Assembly: GCF_030848805.1 (NCBI RefSeq)
Contig: NC_092361.1
Span: forward strand, 5,642,001 to 5,706,000
DNA from: Temnothorax longispinosus
Taxonomy: Eukaryota > Arthropoda > Insecta > Hymenoptera > Formicidae
DNA: 64,000 bases
Direction of reading: 5' to 3'
This document shows, piece after piece, positions 36,401 through 48,759 of this stretch (its first letter is position 1; each line of letters opens with the position of its first letter). The translations under genes were made by a program, and so were the position numbers. Under the pieces are notes generated by a model, which was given only the letters and a program-made list of their open reading frames with translations, was not told the DNA's origin and searched no databases.

Positions 36401-38600
36401 GCGGAAGGAACAGCTGGTGCCGTAAGCTATTGATTGACGTGAGTATTAGTTCTTACTTAGGCTCCCCCGCACTTCAACCGCGTGGCGCGATTTCCAAAAA
36501 TCCCCTCTAGTCACTCTTGTAAAACTTAGTATACTTTGACTTAAACTATAGATTTGAGGTTCCTAGATTTGTTTATAACGCCGCTGCGCACCAACACCAC
36601 CTGACACACCCGTGTGTGTTGGTTTACGAGGGTTAGGTTGTTTAACCGTTAGACGCGTCGGGGTCGTTTCCGCGTAAGTGCGCCAGTGGCGCGAAAAACA
36701 GTTCCGCGTGCTGGGCTGATGTCGATATCCTCCTAGTTAACTTCTTGATCCATGTTTGGCGGAACGTACCATGGCTGCCAGTCCCCGCCTGGACCGCCTG
36801 GAACCGGCATCAACCCGCAGGGACACAGTTACGAGTATGACACCGTGACACAGTGCGCGTCCGCGCGAAAGCGTCACACGTCACGGATCCAACCCGGTGA
36901 TGTAACTCTAGGCTATCGGGAAGATCAGTCAAACAGCTATCTTCTCAATATCCTCAGTCCTCTTCATCTCTTCGCACATCTATCGTATCCTCCTCCTATA
37001 CTTGCTCTGCTTCTCTATCGGTGGTTCTCGGTGTGCATCTCTCGGCAATTACGCGTAAAGAAGTGCGTCGCTCTACCCCAACCTGCGATCGAGAATAACC
37101 ACGGGGTGATGACCGCATACCCTAACCTCTTCTTTTGGGAATCCTCTCCTCCACTTAGCTGTCACGAGATTTGCTGTGATGCGTCAGTCCAAAGTTGATT
37201 TGCATTCTTTCTTGAAACCCCCATATATAGTTCCATTTGCCGTAAGTATAAACCAACTCCTATAACCATGTTTCCTGCAGTATGCAAATCATGAAAGGAC
37301 ACGCACCTTTTGTCAATATGCACAGCTGTTGTTGTCTTGCTTTTTTGTCCTCGTTGCTCCTCTGAAGTGTTGTCCACTTTGCACTCGTAATCTATTTTTT
37401 GATCAATTGGTTTCAACATTCTAAACCACACAATTACTCTACATATATAACTCTTTCTTTTTTGTCTCATCTTTTTATTCCCTTTTTGCTTTTGGCAACA
37501 TTTCACAACCGAACTTTTTTGCTGTGAATCTTTATACCCCAGTAAATGATAAGTAAAGGAAATATATTACGGTCCTCTTCTTAACTAAATTCAAGTGTAT
37601 ATCTTGATTTATCTGAAGTTATCCAAGGTGCACACTTGATCCCCATATAAATACTCCCAGACGTTGAGCTTGCAAAGTGGTCACTACTGTAGACTGGTGC
37701 CGGTCCGGCCACTCCACTTTTGCTTGTTACTAAACTTTTTGTTTGGCTTCTAAATATAATACAATTATACTAATACGTGTGTGTTTATTTTCAGATATTT
37801 GCGCCTAGTCCAGTTGTTTCCAACGTGTTTGGGAAGCCTACTATTTAATCCTTTTTCATATATGGTGTCTTTTTTTTTCCTTCAAACGTAACTTGTTCCA
37901 CTTTTACGTTGTTACAGAACGCGAACCATGTTTGCAGCAGCAATAAATGCTTCGAAGCGAAGCACCGGAAAACTTAGACAGATGGGAGTACTGAGAAAGC
38001 TCCGTAGATTCCAAGACTTTACGGTCCAGAACCACGCGGTAAAAAGATGACGAGTGAACGAATAAGGGTACTGTTGGTGTCTAGGCGTCTTTCTTTAAAT
38101 TAGCACACTAGTACTTATTGAACCCCCATAAATTATCGTTTCCCTTTAATTTTATACGTCAATCACACTCGCCTGAAACAATCTAAGATATCTTACAAAA
38201 TCCCGAAAGATATAATACAGAACTACAATCTCAAAATAAATGTCCTAACTAAAATCTCAAATAAAACCAGACACTGTTCGATACGAGCGATGCCTGTACC
38301 TGTAACAGATTTTGACACTACGTTAACATTGTAATCAAAGCGCCCCAACTGGTGCGTGGTCGAAGACGATAGCTTTTAAACGGATCCTCGCTGTGCTTTA
38401 GTTATTGGGATGACTCTTTGGTATAGACAAGCGATGAGAGGACCGCAAAATACTTTACTCCTTTAGGTACATCTTCATTTCCTTCTTATATGTTTCGTTT
38501 CTCTCAATTGTAGAGCAAGTACTTGCGAGACGCACTATATATTAGAAACGTATATTTACAACCCTTAAACAGTTACTACATATAAAAGACGTGAGTCTTT
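33494..38600. other. Anomalous region upstream of the Dnmt1 blocks; no intact gene
   Basis: Higher GC than the flanks, no MITE hairpins, no long frames and no recognisable protein. It probably includes the 5' part of the broken Dnmt1 locus. A TATA-like ATATAAATAC at ~37646 and an exon-like stretch after an acceptor at 37917 (ending near 38048) are the only gene-like features, and neither is assignable. Confidence 0.4.
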
Positions 38601-38619
38601 TTTTAGTGTTTATGTTTGA

Positions 38620-41600
38620 ATGGGCACCTTGATCTGTTCTTTCTCGACACCGGCCTCATAGAGAAAACATACTGTTATCTTTTCTGGCTATATATTCTTT
38701 ATTAGGAACATTCCTTCTTCCCGAGGGAGTATACCGACAAATATATGTGGGCCAATTACTGAATTGGTAGGTCCCCTCCTGATTTTTACGGAGGCGATTG
38801 TGCCTTTGTATATTCGTTTATACTACTGCTTCAGTTATGCCGGATTATTTTTTATTTGCCTCTTTAATCTTATGCACCTTACATTGTATGCTGTCAGAGA
38901 AATTATTCGCACTAGTAACGTCGTAGCATTTTTGCTGGAGACCGTTACGTCCACCTACGAGACTTCTTGAATAGCTTCCAGTTATTTGTTATTTCATAAA
39001 ACAAAAAAAATAAAACTACTCATAATTTTTATTATTATTTTCCGTTTTTCCCTAGGTTGTTCTGAACGCGTAGGTTTTATTTATTCTTAGTCTCGTTGCG
39101 ACAGTAGTATACACCCCTAATGAAACCATTAAGTTTCAGAAGATTCGTTGTTTACGTCTCACTTCTATTTGTCGATCATTTTTTTCATTAATACGTTTGC
39201 TTGGCTCTGACGATACTGCTTCTCATTACGGCTCTGTATCGATCTCTCATGAATCTCTTGGCGCGTCACGTTAGCGTTAGGCAAATTCCGGCCGCGTTCG
39301 CGTACCGCCATGATACTACCATCCGAAGTTGAAACGCCCCTTGCTCCTGGTCCCAATCTGCTACTACGCACCCAAAATGCCTGGTCTCTGACCAATATAG
39401 TGTGGTGGTGGCAGTTTAAGAACTCTTTAATGAGCTGTGGTACCAACCTGTCTAATCCACTACTTACTAATAAGTATGTCGCGTGCCATGTATTGTTGCA
39501 CAACACTTGTAGTATCTGTTTTATCTGTTAATCTATATTCCGTTATCTTTTTTTTCTTTTTGTCGTCACCTAATAACAAGGGGCGATGCGCGTGTTTGCG
39601 TGACACTGTCAGCAACCCCGCAATGCTTTGGTGTATGGTTGTGTCATGCTTGTAAAGATCTGCCCGAATTGGAGGCCAAGGAAATTCACAGGCAAGCATT
39701 CATTAGAAAAAAGAAGTGTCCCAAATCTGTGGAATTCAGGTATACCTACTCTTACACTTGTTAATAGTAATAAAGGATTACGTGCACGTAGTATTTATCC
39801 TACCTGATTTTTAAACTAAATATTTTTTACATAGATTAACTTTTTTTTTTTTAATATTCTAACTTTATATTAAATGTTTCATTAAAGATAATATTTTTCT
39901 ATTTCTTTCTTTATAAAGTACTAATATTTCTTATCCAAGAGTGAAGAGCATATTATGATCCCCATACGATAAGTACCGATCAAGAACTAATCTTAAATAA
40001 ATGAAGATTTTAAGGCACTTTTTTTCATTAAGAAAGATATAATTGTGAAAAAAAAATAAGACAACTTATCGAATGGTGATAAAACGACTTATACTCATTA
40101 CGATTTTGGTAACGAAAAAATCGAATAAAGCGACGATGTCTTGATTGGAGCCTAGAGATCCCACACCGTCCTATACAATTTTGAAAGTGTGTTTTTATGT
40201 GAGAAACGCTTTTGGCGAAAAACGATTTCACGCAAACCGTCCCTTTTCGAGGCACGCACACCCGATACCATACTTGGTGACCTTCCTGATCCTATAGAAT
40301 TATTCCTTAATGACACAATGTTCGAGGCTTCGTTTACTGTACTGTTAATCAATCAACGTTATCACAAAAGATGCCTGAAATTGGTTTGAATTAGGTACAA
40401 TATTAATTATTATAAATTTGATTCCTGCGTGCTGTTTATATGGCGCCAGTGCTAAAATTTTTAAATAGAATAAATTAAGCTGGTGGATAGAACTATCAAA
40501 AGTCCTTAACGTCGGTAAATCTAACCTAAGAGCATTTAATCCGTGCCTATTGGATTTTTTGTGATGCTGATTTTGTCCAACTCCAGCTTGGTATTCTGTA
40601 CACGGCTGCCGCCACACTCATCACCACACTTTTTTTTTTTTATTTTTTTGTCACTGTATTTACATAATCGCATTTACAACAATTTTGTTTTATGTAGTTA
40701 CATGGTAATGTGGATATAGCTATGCTATAAACGATTACCGATTGGTCGGCACTTCTTTTATCAAATGAAAGCTGATCCCTGAAAGTGCTCGGATTTGAGA
40801 AATGCCCCCCGTGATCCGGACTGGTCCCTAAAAAATTAGTCATCGATTCTGTCCCTCCTTGCTTCGGTTGGCGATATCACCGCAACGTGATCTACGCCCA
40901 ATGGTAAGTCAATAACAAAGATCGAGGGATTTTGACCTTGGAAAAATTTCATCATCAAGAGAGGGGAGTTTGAAAATTTCTCTTAAACGGTCTACAGTGT
41001 GAACGGTTGGAGTCGAAACGCTAATCAAGTTGGCAGCTACTACTAGTTTTAGAGTGTCGGCGTATCATCGAAATCTAGAAGATAAATGGAGGGCAGTCGA
41101 GTCAGAAAGATGAGTTAACGACCGTAGTAAGGATACAAGGTGAAGAATCTCGAAGTCGGTAGTGCGGTATTTCTTATAATCCAACAGCTGGCTTTTTTGA
41201 ATTTACGCATACCGAAAATACCACACATCTAAAATTCAAAGAATCAAATGAACCAAGTATGATAAGGATTGTACCCGGAAACGGTTTGTACCAGAAAAAA
41301 CTTGACCGGAATACTACTTTCCAATCGTGACTACCACCGAACCTTTTACATATTGGGTTATAGTATCGATAATATGCTACGGCAAGCTGACATATTAGTG
41401 GCTCCTTCAGAACATTTTTCATTAAAATAAATAAAATGTATCAGACACGGAGAATACCACCGAGCATTTAGCCAGCTACTGGGAGCAAATCGGACATTCA
41501 TATGGTCTATTGGAGCCACGAGAGTAATTGAGAATTTCTTTCACTTACTAGTCGTACTTTGAGATAAATTTAATGTTTGTTGGTAGGATTCCCTGTTGAC

Positions 41601-44600
41601 CGTAAAATCCCTTTGGCCTAAGATCTGTAATTTGGCTGCTATTAATTTTTTTGAATTAAAAGAGTCGTTTTTGTTTTCTCTGTGTAAGTGTGCACAGTCC
41701 ATTTTCTGTGGTTGCCCGGTAATGCTACCTGACATACTTTAAACACAATGAGTGTGAATCCAGTGAAGAATGTCTAGGCGAGCGGGTTCCAACCGAGTTT
41801 TATTTTACCTGCAGCTACAAGCCTGCAGAAAAAACACTTCGTGAAAGCCGCCTTAATGACATTAGTAATCGAATGGTAAATCTTGGAACAGGAAAGGTGA
41901 CGGGCTAAAGGTGTCTAGTAGCACCGAAACGTGGTAAAACTGCACAGAATCAGGTCTTATTGATAACCCCCGTGATCTTCCTTCTCTACCTCAAGAAACC
42001 TTGAGAATGTTTGACATGTTTGCCGGTTGTGGAGGTAGCGTTACGTTACTATATACTTGTTCTCTCTCCCCTTTTTACATCCTTTCTGCCTTACCCTATC
42101 CTCCGTTAACTTCGCCATTCCCCGTTCATTCTCCTGTTACATATACTTGCTTCAGGTTCTAATCCTTTGTACAACGTATGATCCTGATGAAATGCATCAA
42201 GCGGAGTGTAGCTGAGTCTGTGGGCGGTTTGAAAAAAGATAACGCTGGCGGCAGCATGCGTTTCCGCTTGAACCTCCGGAGGCTCTGTGTTACAGAGGTT
42301 CCCCAGAGCACGGTGTTACAGAAAATGTGAAGGTGATAGCTTTCCATCACTACATGTTGCCACCACATCTATTCGTATTCGCCTTCGGCACTCTAGCAAT
42401 AAGATTTAACTGACTGTTATTATACTCAATAATTACATGGAAAATATTCCGAGATTACGTTGCGTCTCTTGATAGTTTATTTTTTCCCTCTTTAAATTAC
42501 AAGAATATTATTATATGTATAGAGCAGACGAGGAATATATTAGGTTATCGTTTGATTATTTTTTCTAGCTACTACTATAAATTACGTCAATAAAATTTTG
42601 TTTTCTGTCTCAGGGTGAAAATGTAGATGATAATGGCCAAAACTTCCTCAAAGGAGCTGTTGAACTTTTGTGTGTGGACCACCGTGTCAGGGTTTCAGCG
42701 GCATGATCGCTTCAATTTTCGGCAATACTCATTGTAGTTAAAAATTCTCAAATTATTGTTACTACGAGTTTCGCTTACTGCGCATTAGTATACTGACCGA
42801 AATTCGTCCTGAATGGAAAACGGTTGCGACATATTTGTATCCTTTAATAAAAAAGATTGGTGCTGAAATTAACTTTATGATGTCTCGCTTTCGTATGGGT
42901 TTATCATTGTACATTTGGTACCTCCCAGCGGGACAAGTTATGGGATATCCACAAACGAGACCGAAGGTTGTTTTAAATTTTCCTTTACAATCAAAATGTT
43001 ACTGATGGTATAATCTAGTTTTCATGTTTACATGATAAATTTATCGCATTTGTAGTGAGATACTCCATAGCCGCTGCAACCCTTGATAGAATACTTCCAA
43101 GGTATCCCAGAGCCTACCGCCATTGTGTTCAATAACAAAACCAAGATGGTGTTCGTCGAATGTACTAGTGGATTAATAACAATGAGGTAATGCCCTTATT
43201 TTCCCTTATTTTTATTTGTTTTGTATTTAATGATAATATTAGTGCATTTGTGTGTGGCGTGCGTGTTTTCTATATATATATATATATATCCTTTATATTT
43301 ATCTATCATATATATTTGCGTTGCGATAAAGGAGGGGCCACAAAATTACAGTCGACTTGATGCGTGAGGTGCGTGTAGTACAATGCAAGTAATGGGAAAA
43401 AACAAAAGGGGGGCAAATATTTGGGGTGGGTAGGTGGAGGAATCAGGTGATTTTGGGGAAGTCAGGAGTGAAGGATAGAAGGACATGGTAGTGGGGGGTG
43501 GCGGGTAGGAATAGTAAAGGTGATCTATTTTTTAATTTTTATATAATTACGATTGCACGTACGCGTTTGCCCAAATTAATATATGGAACACACGCACGCG
43601 CGCACACACACCGCACGCTCATCGATGATGGTCTTTTTGTGCACTAACTGACCCCCAGCTATATATACCTACTTGTGAGTTCTACTTTGGCTTGCGGAAA
43701 GAAGTTCTGCTTCCATATATGAACCACACCGCACTGTAAAAGATGCTTCCTGTTCTTGATTACCGGCACAGTTAACTCTGTTCGAGTCGTAGATGGAACT
43801 GTCTTCATGGATGGCGAACCCGTTAACACATTTGCAGAAGCGAAAGGGATTGGTAGGAAACGTTCTCCCCCGTATCTGTTTGCAAACAGATCACAGGTTC
43901 GAGTTGCACTTGATGGAGGCACTTCCAGAGAGCGGGCACACCTGTACCGATCGATATTGATAGTTCATATATGCAAGCAGATCGTCCGCCTTGTAGAGGG
44001 CGCGAATGAGCCTCATTCCAACTACATCGGTGCCGATTGGCGTTTGTGATCTACCGCTACATCGTGATGCGAATTGGTTCCGGTACTTTAACCAGAATTG
44101 TCGGTTATATCCATGATTATTCCTTAAATTTACTTGACCGGTACGTAGTTTCTTCCATTTTCCATTTCTTGAATTGTGTTTCTGTCAGCGAAATTCGGGA
44201 ATATTATACAACTATGTCAGAAATTACCGTTGCAAAACGTCTATTATTAAAGAAAGATTTGAATGTTTTTTTCGGTATGCATACTTAACCAGTGTCATTT
44301 TATATTATTTCTTATTTGAATATTTCTGATTCACGATCATCCGTACACCTCCCGTATAACCTGAAGATAGAAAGCACTAAAACAATGCTTACATGTAAAA
44401 TTATAAAGGTATAAATTAACCTATAAAATGAACTAAAATATGCGAAATATCTCCTTAAATATTTCTTCAATTTATAGCTACGATTTGAATGAAACTTGTT
44501 TCAACGTATGTGTTCAAACGCGGGATATGAATATATCATTTATTTGTATTATTAATTGTGCTTAAACATTTCTTGACAACCAAATGATTGGTGTAGTCCC

Positions 44601-44770
44601 ACAGCCTTTTATAATCTCTTTTAGATTTTTACCATGTATCATCTTAAATATCCCGAAAAGATCCTAATTATAAGTCTATCCGGAATACTCTTTCCAAATA
44701 AACTTATTTCATTTTCAGAGATCGAGGCTGGTACAGTCCGAGTGTGATGACTCCTACTAAAGTCTGTTCA
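38620..44770 (+). pseudogene. Dnmt1: Frame-broken Dnmt1 (maintenance DNA cytosine-5 methyltransferase) locus
   Basis: All Dnmt1 domains are readable in the right order but in shifting frames. RFTS at 38625-38960 (LDTGLIEK, then GSIPT and GGDCAFVYSF). CXXC zinc finger at 39580-39738 (CQQP, CHACKD, SQAS-IRKKKCP). BAH1 at ~40137-40390 (PDTILGDLPDPIELFLND intact). BAH2 at 41110-41400 (VGSAVF, YNPTAGFFEFTH) and 41770-41940 (EFYF ... YKPAEKTLRE). Methyltransferase: motif I LRMFDMFAGCGG intact at 42001-42036; HQA-VAES at ~42195; acceptor at 42613, then VDDNGQ, GPPCQGFSGM (catalytic PCQ); MEN and FVSFNKK at ~42830; TFG ... QTR at ~42915-42960; LPRYP at ~43100; MDGEPV at 43798; HICK ... ADWR to 44045; VMRIGSGTLTR at ~44065; RS-AGTVR after an acceptor at 44718. 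The last ~150 residues were not found. Introns persist, so this is not a retrocopy. It is either a decayed gene or a true gene in unpolished sequence. Confidence 0.85.
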
Positions 44771-45048
44771 ACCTCTGATTTAATATTGATATATCCCAAT
44801 GTCCATATATCGACAAGTGTACCTACGCACACGGGTTTTAAGAATAATTTAAATAATGAAAACAATTATACTATTTCGACTTTTCGATCTTGTTATTAGG
44901 TATGTTCTTGATGGAGATTGTGTTAACCGTCGACCCCTCTTTTTTTTGCAATATCGCGACTTTTAGCGCGTGTATATTTTTATCTAAAATCTTAAATTTT
45001 TTCATAAAAAACCTTTTGTAACGATAACTCAACGTTCCCTTTATACGG

Positions 45049-45913
45049 TGTATCATTTTAAGTGATTCAGCTGAATATCTCTTAAAGTAAAAGAGATTGG
45101 AAAAAATGTTCCAGACCAAAGTTGTATGGTTTCAAGGGGTACATAAGATGGTGTCATTAGTTTCACCTTAAATAGTTGCTTGAAGGTCACGTAAAGGTCA
45201 CCTTCAATTTTTTAAATAGAACCACCTACTTTTTATTACATATTCTTGTAGCTTATCTCGAGGGCTTTCCAAAACACTATAAGAAATATTTTTTCATTAA
45301 GAACTTTTGGAATTATAAGGCTTGAAAGTTCTAGTATTTTGACATAAAATACAAAATATCTTGTAAAACATTAAGTTTGCGGTAATGTTACCTTAATACT
45401 TTTATGCACAGAATAATGAGACGAATCAATTGATATGAAAAAAAGACAGTTGCTTTTAAGAAAAAGTATGCAGATGCGTGTTGCAAATTACATATTTTTT
45501 CTTAAAGGAACTATGCTTTTTTTTATACCACGTGATTCGTCTCATTATTCTGTGCATAAAAGTATTAAGGTAACATTACCGCAAACTTAATGTTTTACAA
45601 GATATTTTGTATTTTATGTCAAAATACTAGAACTTTCAAGCCTTATAATTCCAAAAGTTCTTAATGAAAAAATACTTTCTTATAGTGTTTTGGAAAGCCC
45701 TCGAGATAAGCTACAAGAATATGTAATAAAAAGTAGGTGGTTCTATTTAAAAAATTGAAGGTGACCTTTACGTGACCTTCAAGCAACTATTTAAGGTGAA
45801 ACTAATGACACCATCTTATGTACCCCTTGAAACCAAACAACTTTTGTCTGAAACAATTTTTCCAATCTTTTTTACTTTAAGAGATATTCAGCTGAATCAC
45901 TTAAAATGATACA
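45049..45913. mobile_element. 865-bp foldback, arms ~385 bp, ~98% paired
   Basis: The left arm from TGTATCATTTTAAGTGATTC to GAGACGAATCA is almost perfectly complementary to the right arm, with a ~95-bp AT-rich loop at ~45433-45527. Only a few mismatches were seen. No coding capacity; similar in style to other large noncoding foldbacks here. If transcribed it would make a long hairpin RNA. Confidence 0.9.
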
Positions 45914-47300
45914 ATCACCCCTGATCTATGTAGACGTAAAATCTTTTGGGTTTAAAAATTGAATCTGAAAATGTCAACGTAACGTACAATATCAGGACTA
46001 TCATTATAAATAACAAGCAATTTTTTGTAAACTATTAACTCGTTGATAATATATGCGTCTTTTTGCGATAGCTGGTTTTTCATATCTCCAACTGTGATTA
46101 AAAGGTTTTTTCCGATGGACGATGATTCTTGGTGGAAACGAATTTTTATTACTTTTTTCCAACTTTTTTCCTCGTTGCTAGCGCGCGATTCCATCTTTCC
46201 CACGTCATCGTATATATAACATTTTGTTTGATAGGCATGTTGACGAATTGAATTTTTTTTTCTTGAGACATTAAGAACGAACTTGTGCCGTCATTTTTTG
46301 TGGCCATCTCCATAAAGCTGTACTGTGTTCTGTTTTTATAGTTTTTTATCATTTATTATTCGCAATGCGACAGCTTTTTTTGAGTAACCTTTACTTGACG
46401 TAATCACACTGTCAGTCCTGTTCTATTTTTATGTCAATCCTTATTGACAAGATTTGACACGACTGACATCCTATCATTTTTTTAAATAATTATATAAATG
46501 TTACATATTTAGCACGTTGCCGTGTAACTAGTTTAGGATTCTTACTCTCGATTCTACAGCTCTTATTGCGATGTACAGCTATTATTACGTCCACAATGAT
46601 ATCTAACCTGTACTTCATAGGTATATTTATGTGTTTACTGAAGAGTACGTTTGTTGTTTAAATGGGCTCAAAGTAATTTGTTTGAACGGCGGAATCTCCT
46701 TTTGTGGATCCCGATACAGCGTATTGTTTAATAATGCAGCTTTGATCGGTAGAGGCCCAGTACTCTCATCATCTATGCACTGGGCTACGACTGCCCAGCC
46801 AATAATTATTTCCATAAAAAAAACTTGATTGAACGTCGCCGCTAGAATCCAGCACTTTTAAATAAAAGATAGACAAACGTTGATTGCATAAAAATTATAA
46901 AAAAATATTGAATAGTCTCTCATTTATTGTCAGTTGTTTATAGGTTTTGATAATACGTATTAATTTTGAAAGCACTCTAGATATTTATAATAATTATCAA
47001 GATTTTCCCTCTTGATTATTTAGTATTGAATAAATATAATTGACTTTTTTTCCTACTGTTATAAAAGACGTACATTTCTTATTGTTACGACACATTTTAT
47101 TACAAAAGTCATATTTTATAGTATTATTGTAAAATAATTACAAATACGTATGTTTTATAAATAAGACGGCATATTTACGCAGTAATATGAAAAATGTAGT
47201 CGCAAAAATACATTTCTTTTCTTATCACAATATTCGATTAGCTTTCCGACCTTAATATATTAAAGTGCATTATCTATACTATTATTATAATTAAGAATTT
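45914..47300. other. Interval without a supported gene
   Basis: AT-rich. A minus-strand open frame at 46815-46627 contains the phrase GWAVVAQCIDDESTGPLP but has no recognised family or clear splice context. The missing Dnmt1 C-terminus was looked for here and not seen. Confidence 0.4.
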
Positions 47301-47307
47301 TACATAC

Positions 47308-47486
47308 TTTTCAGGCTCCAGAGTATTCGTTGATCAACAGCCTCTCGGAAATCCAACAATTCCTTTTCGCATAACGACGAATTTAAAAGACCGGAAGCTC
47401 GCGAAGCAACAGCATAAGCGGGCAGCATACGGTTAATAATGTCATTGTTGTTGCTGCTGTCATTATTCAATCTATGACTTTGTTGT
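47308..47486 (-). CDS. Possible 5' coding exon of an unrecognised minus-strand gene
   Basis: The frame reads ... INRMLPAYAVASRASGLLNS then CEKELLDFREAVDQRILWSLK and ends at a good donor (AA then GTATGT, 47307-47301). The composition and helical pattern look coding, preceded by an Asn/Ser-rich stretch. The first Met inside (MLPAYA) is at ~47430. No matching downstream exon was recognised. It could be a chance frame. Confidence 0.25.
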
Positions 47487-48707
47487 GCGGGGGGGTGCAC
47501 AGAGTAACGTGGAAAAGTTTATGCAAGCGCACAAAAATAAACGCAAGTTGCCGTCGCGACATAATGCGACTTTAACACATAATAGTCACTTTTTATTTCC
47601 TTATTGTAAATTAGTAAACATTGGTACTGATACTAAAATTAATCTTGAGATACACAAGATTGAAGCTATTATTATTTATACACGTCAACAAATTTTGTTT
47701 CAAGGTTTACTCTCTTTCCTGATATATATAAGAAAAAGGGCACTTTTGGAATGCAGATAACAGAACCGCGCGAATGGAGCCGAGAGTCGAGATTCGTTCG
47801 AGATAATTGTTAACGCACTGTCGATGAATTTCATTTGTTACGTGCCAACAGTTGCGCGCAATTCAAAGTTTTATAACGTGATCTCTGATTTATCTCTGAT
47901 TTGCACAAGAATACGTCGTATATACACGATCAGTGAGATTCGACGAACGAAAAAGGACTGGTATATATAAGTGGAAGTAACGTGGATTTGTCTAGTGAAA
48001 AACAAAGCGTCCTTGGCGTCGATTTATTAAATTTTTTGTCGAGATGTCGTAAATGTCACTTGTGCCACTGATGTATTATTTTATATTCAAAATTCAATCA
48101 TATTGTTAACGAGTTTCCAGTATGTTGAGAAAGCAAAATTGAATGGCAAAATAAAAATACTTGAGCAACTTCCAAATACCTATATGTCAATATTGCACAA
48201 TATTATATCTCACGAGAAGCAAAACGACAGACATTAATCATTTCTTCCGAAAGTCCAAATCTTTAGAAACAGATTCGTACCGATCTTTATTCTTAACAAA
48301 ATATTAAGGGAGAATATTAGAAAAGATTATTGTTAACATTTATTGTCACATATATCTTTGTAATATCCTTATAAATATTATCTATTTGAATATACATTTA
48401 TTAGACTTTTATTAATATTTAAGAAAAACACGGTCTCTTTGATTAAGATTGATTTCGATTTACTTTGAATGCTCGATTGAAAAATAACAAATAGAAATAA
48501 TTAAGACGATTTATCCCGTCTCTTTTGCGACTGAAAAAACACACCACGCATTGTGCGCCTATATAAATTATGTATAATAATTTATATGCCGCGCAAGCAA
48601 ATATGATATCTATATACTTGAAAAATGATATTGCGTCATTTTTCACAAATGTCAACGTCGCATGTACATACATATACGTGTCCAATTAATAATAACATAT
48701 TTCCTAA

Positions 48708-48714
<7 letters not shown>

Positions 48715-48745
<31 letters not shown>
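48715..48745. repeat. CT microsatellite at the LINE 5' junction
   Basis: (CT)n run directly before the truncated start of the LINE copy. Confidence 0.85.
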
Positions 48746-48748
<3 letters not shown>

Positions 48749-48759
48749 CCATCTTCTAT

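Noticed and set aside
34328..37510. Several 100-150-codon frames on both strands (e.g. 34328-34666, 36752-37198, 37506-37162)
   Set aside because: No motif, splice context or family resemblance; such frames are expected in GC-richer noisy sequence.
37644..37920. TATA-like box with downstream stretch, considered as an LTR promoter and primer-binding site
   Set aside because: No paired LTR, no tRNA-complementary site and no retroelement coding sequence.
39165..39531. Overlapping frames around 39.2-39.5 kb, including an IVWWWQF phrase resembling the RFTS NEWW motif
   Set aside because: A better RFTS match lies upstream at 38.6-39.0 kb, and this block is out of domain order.
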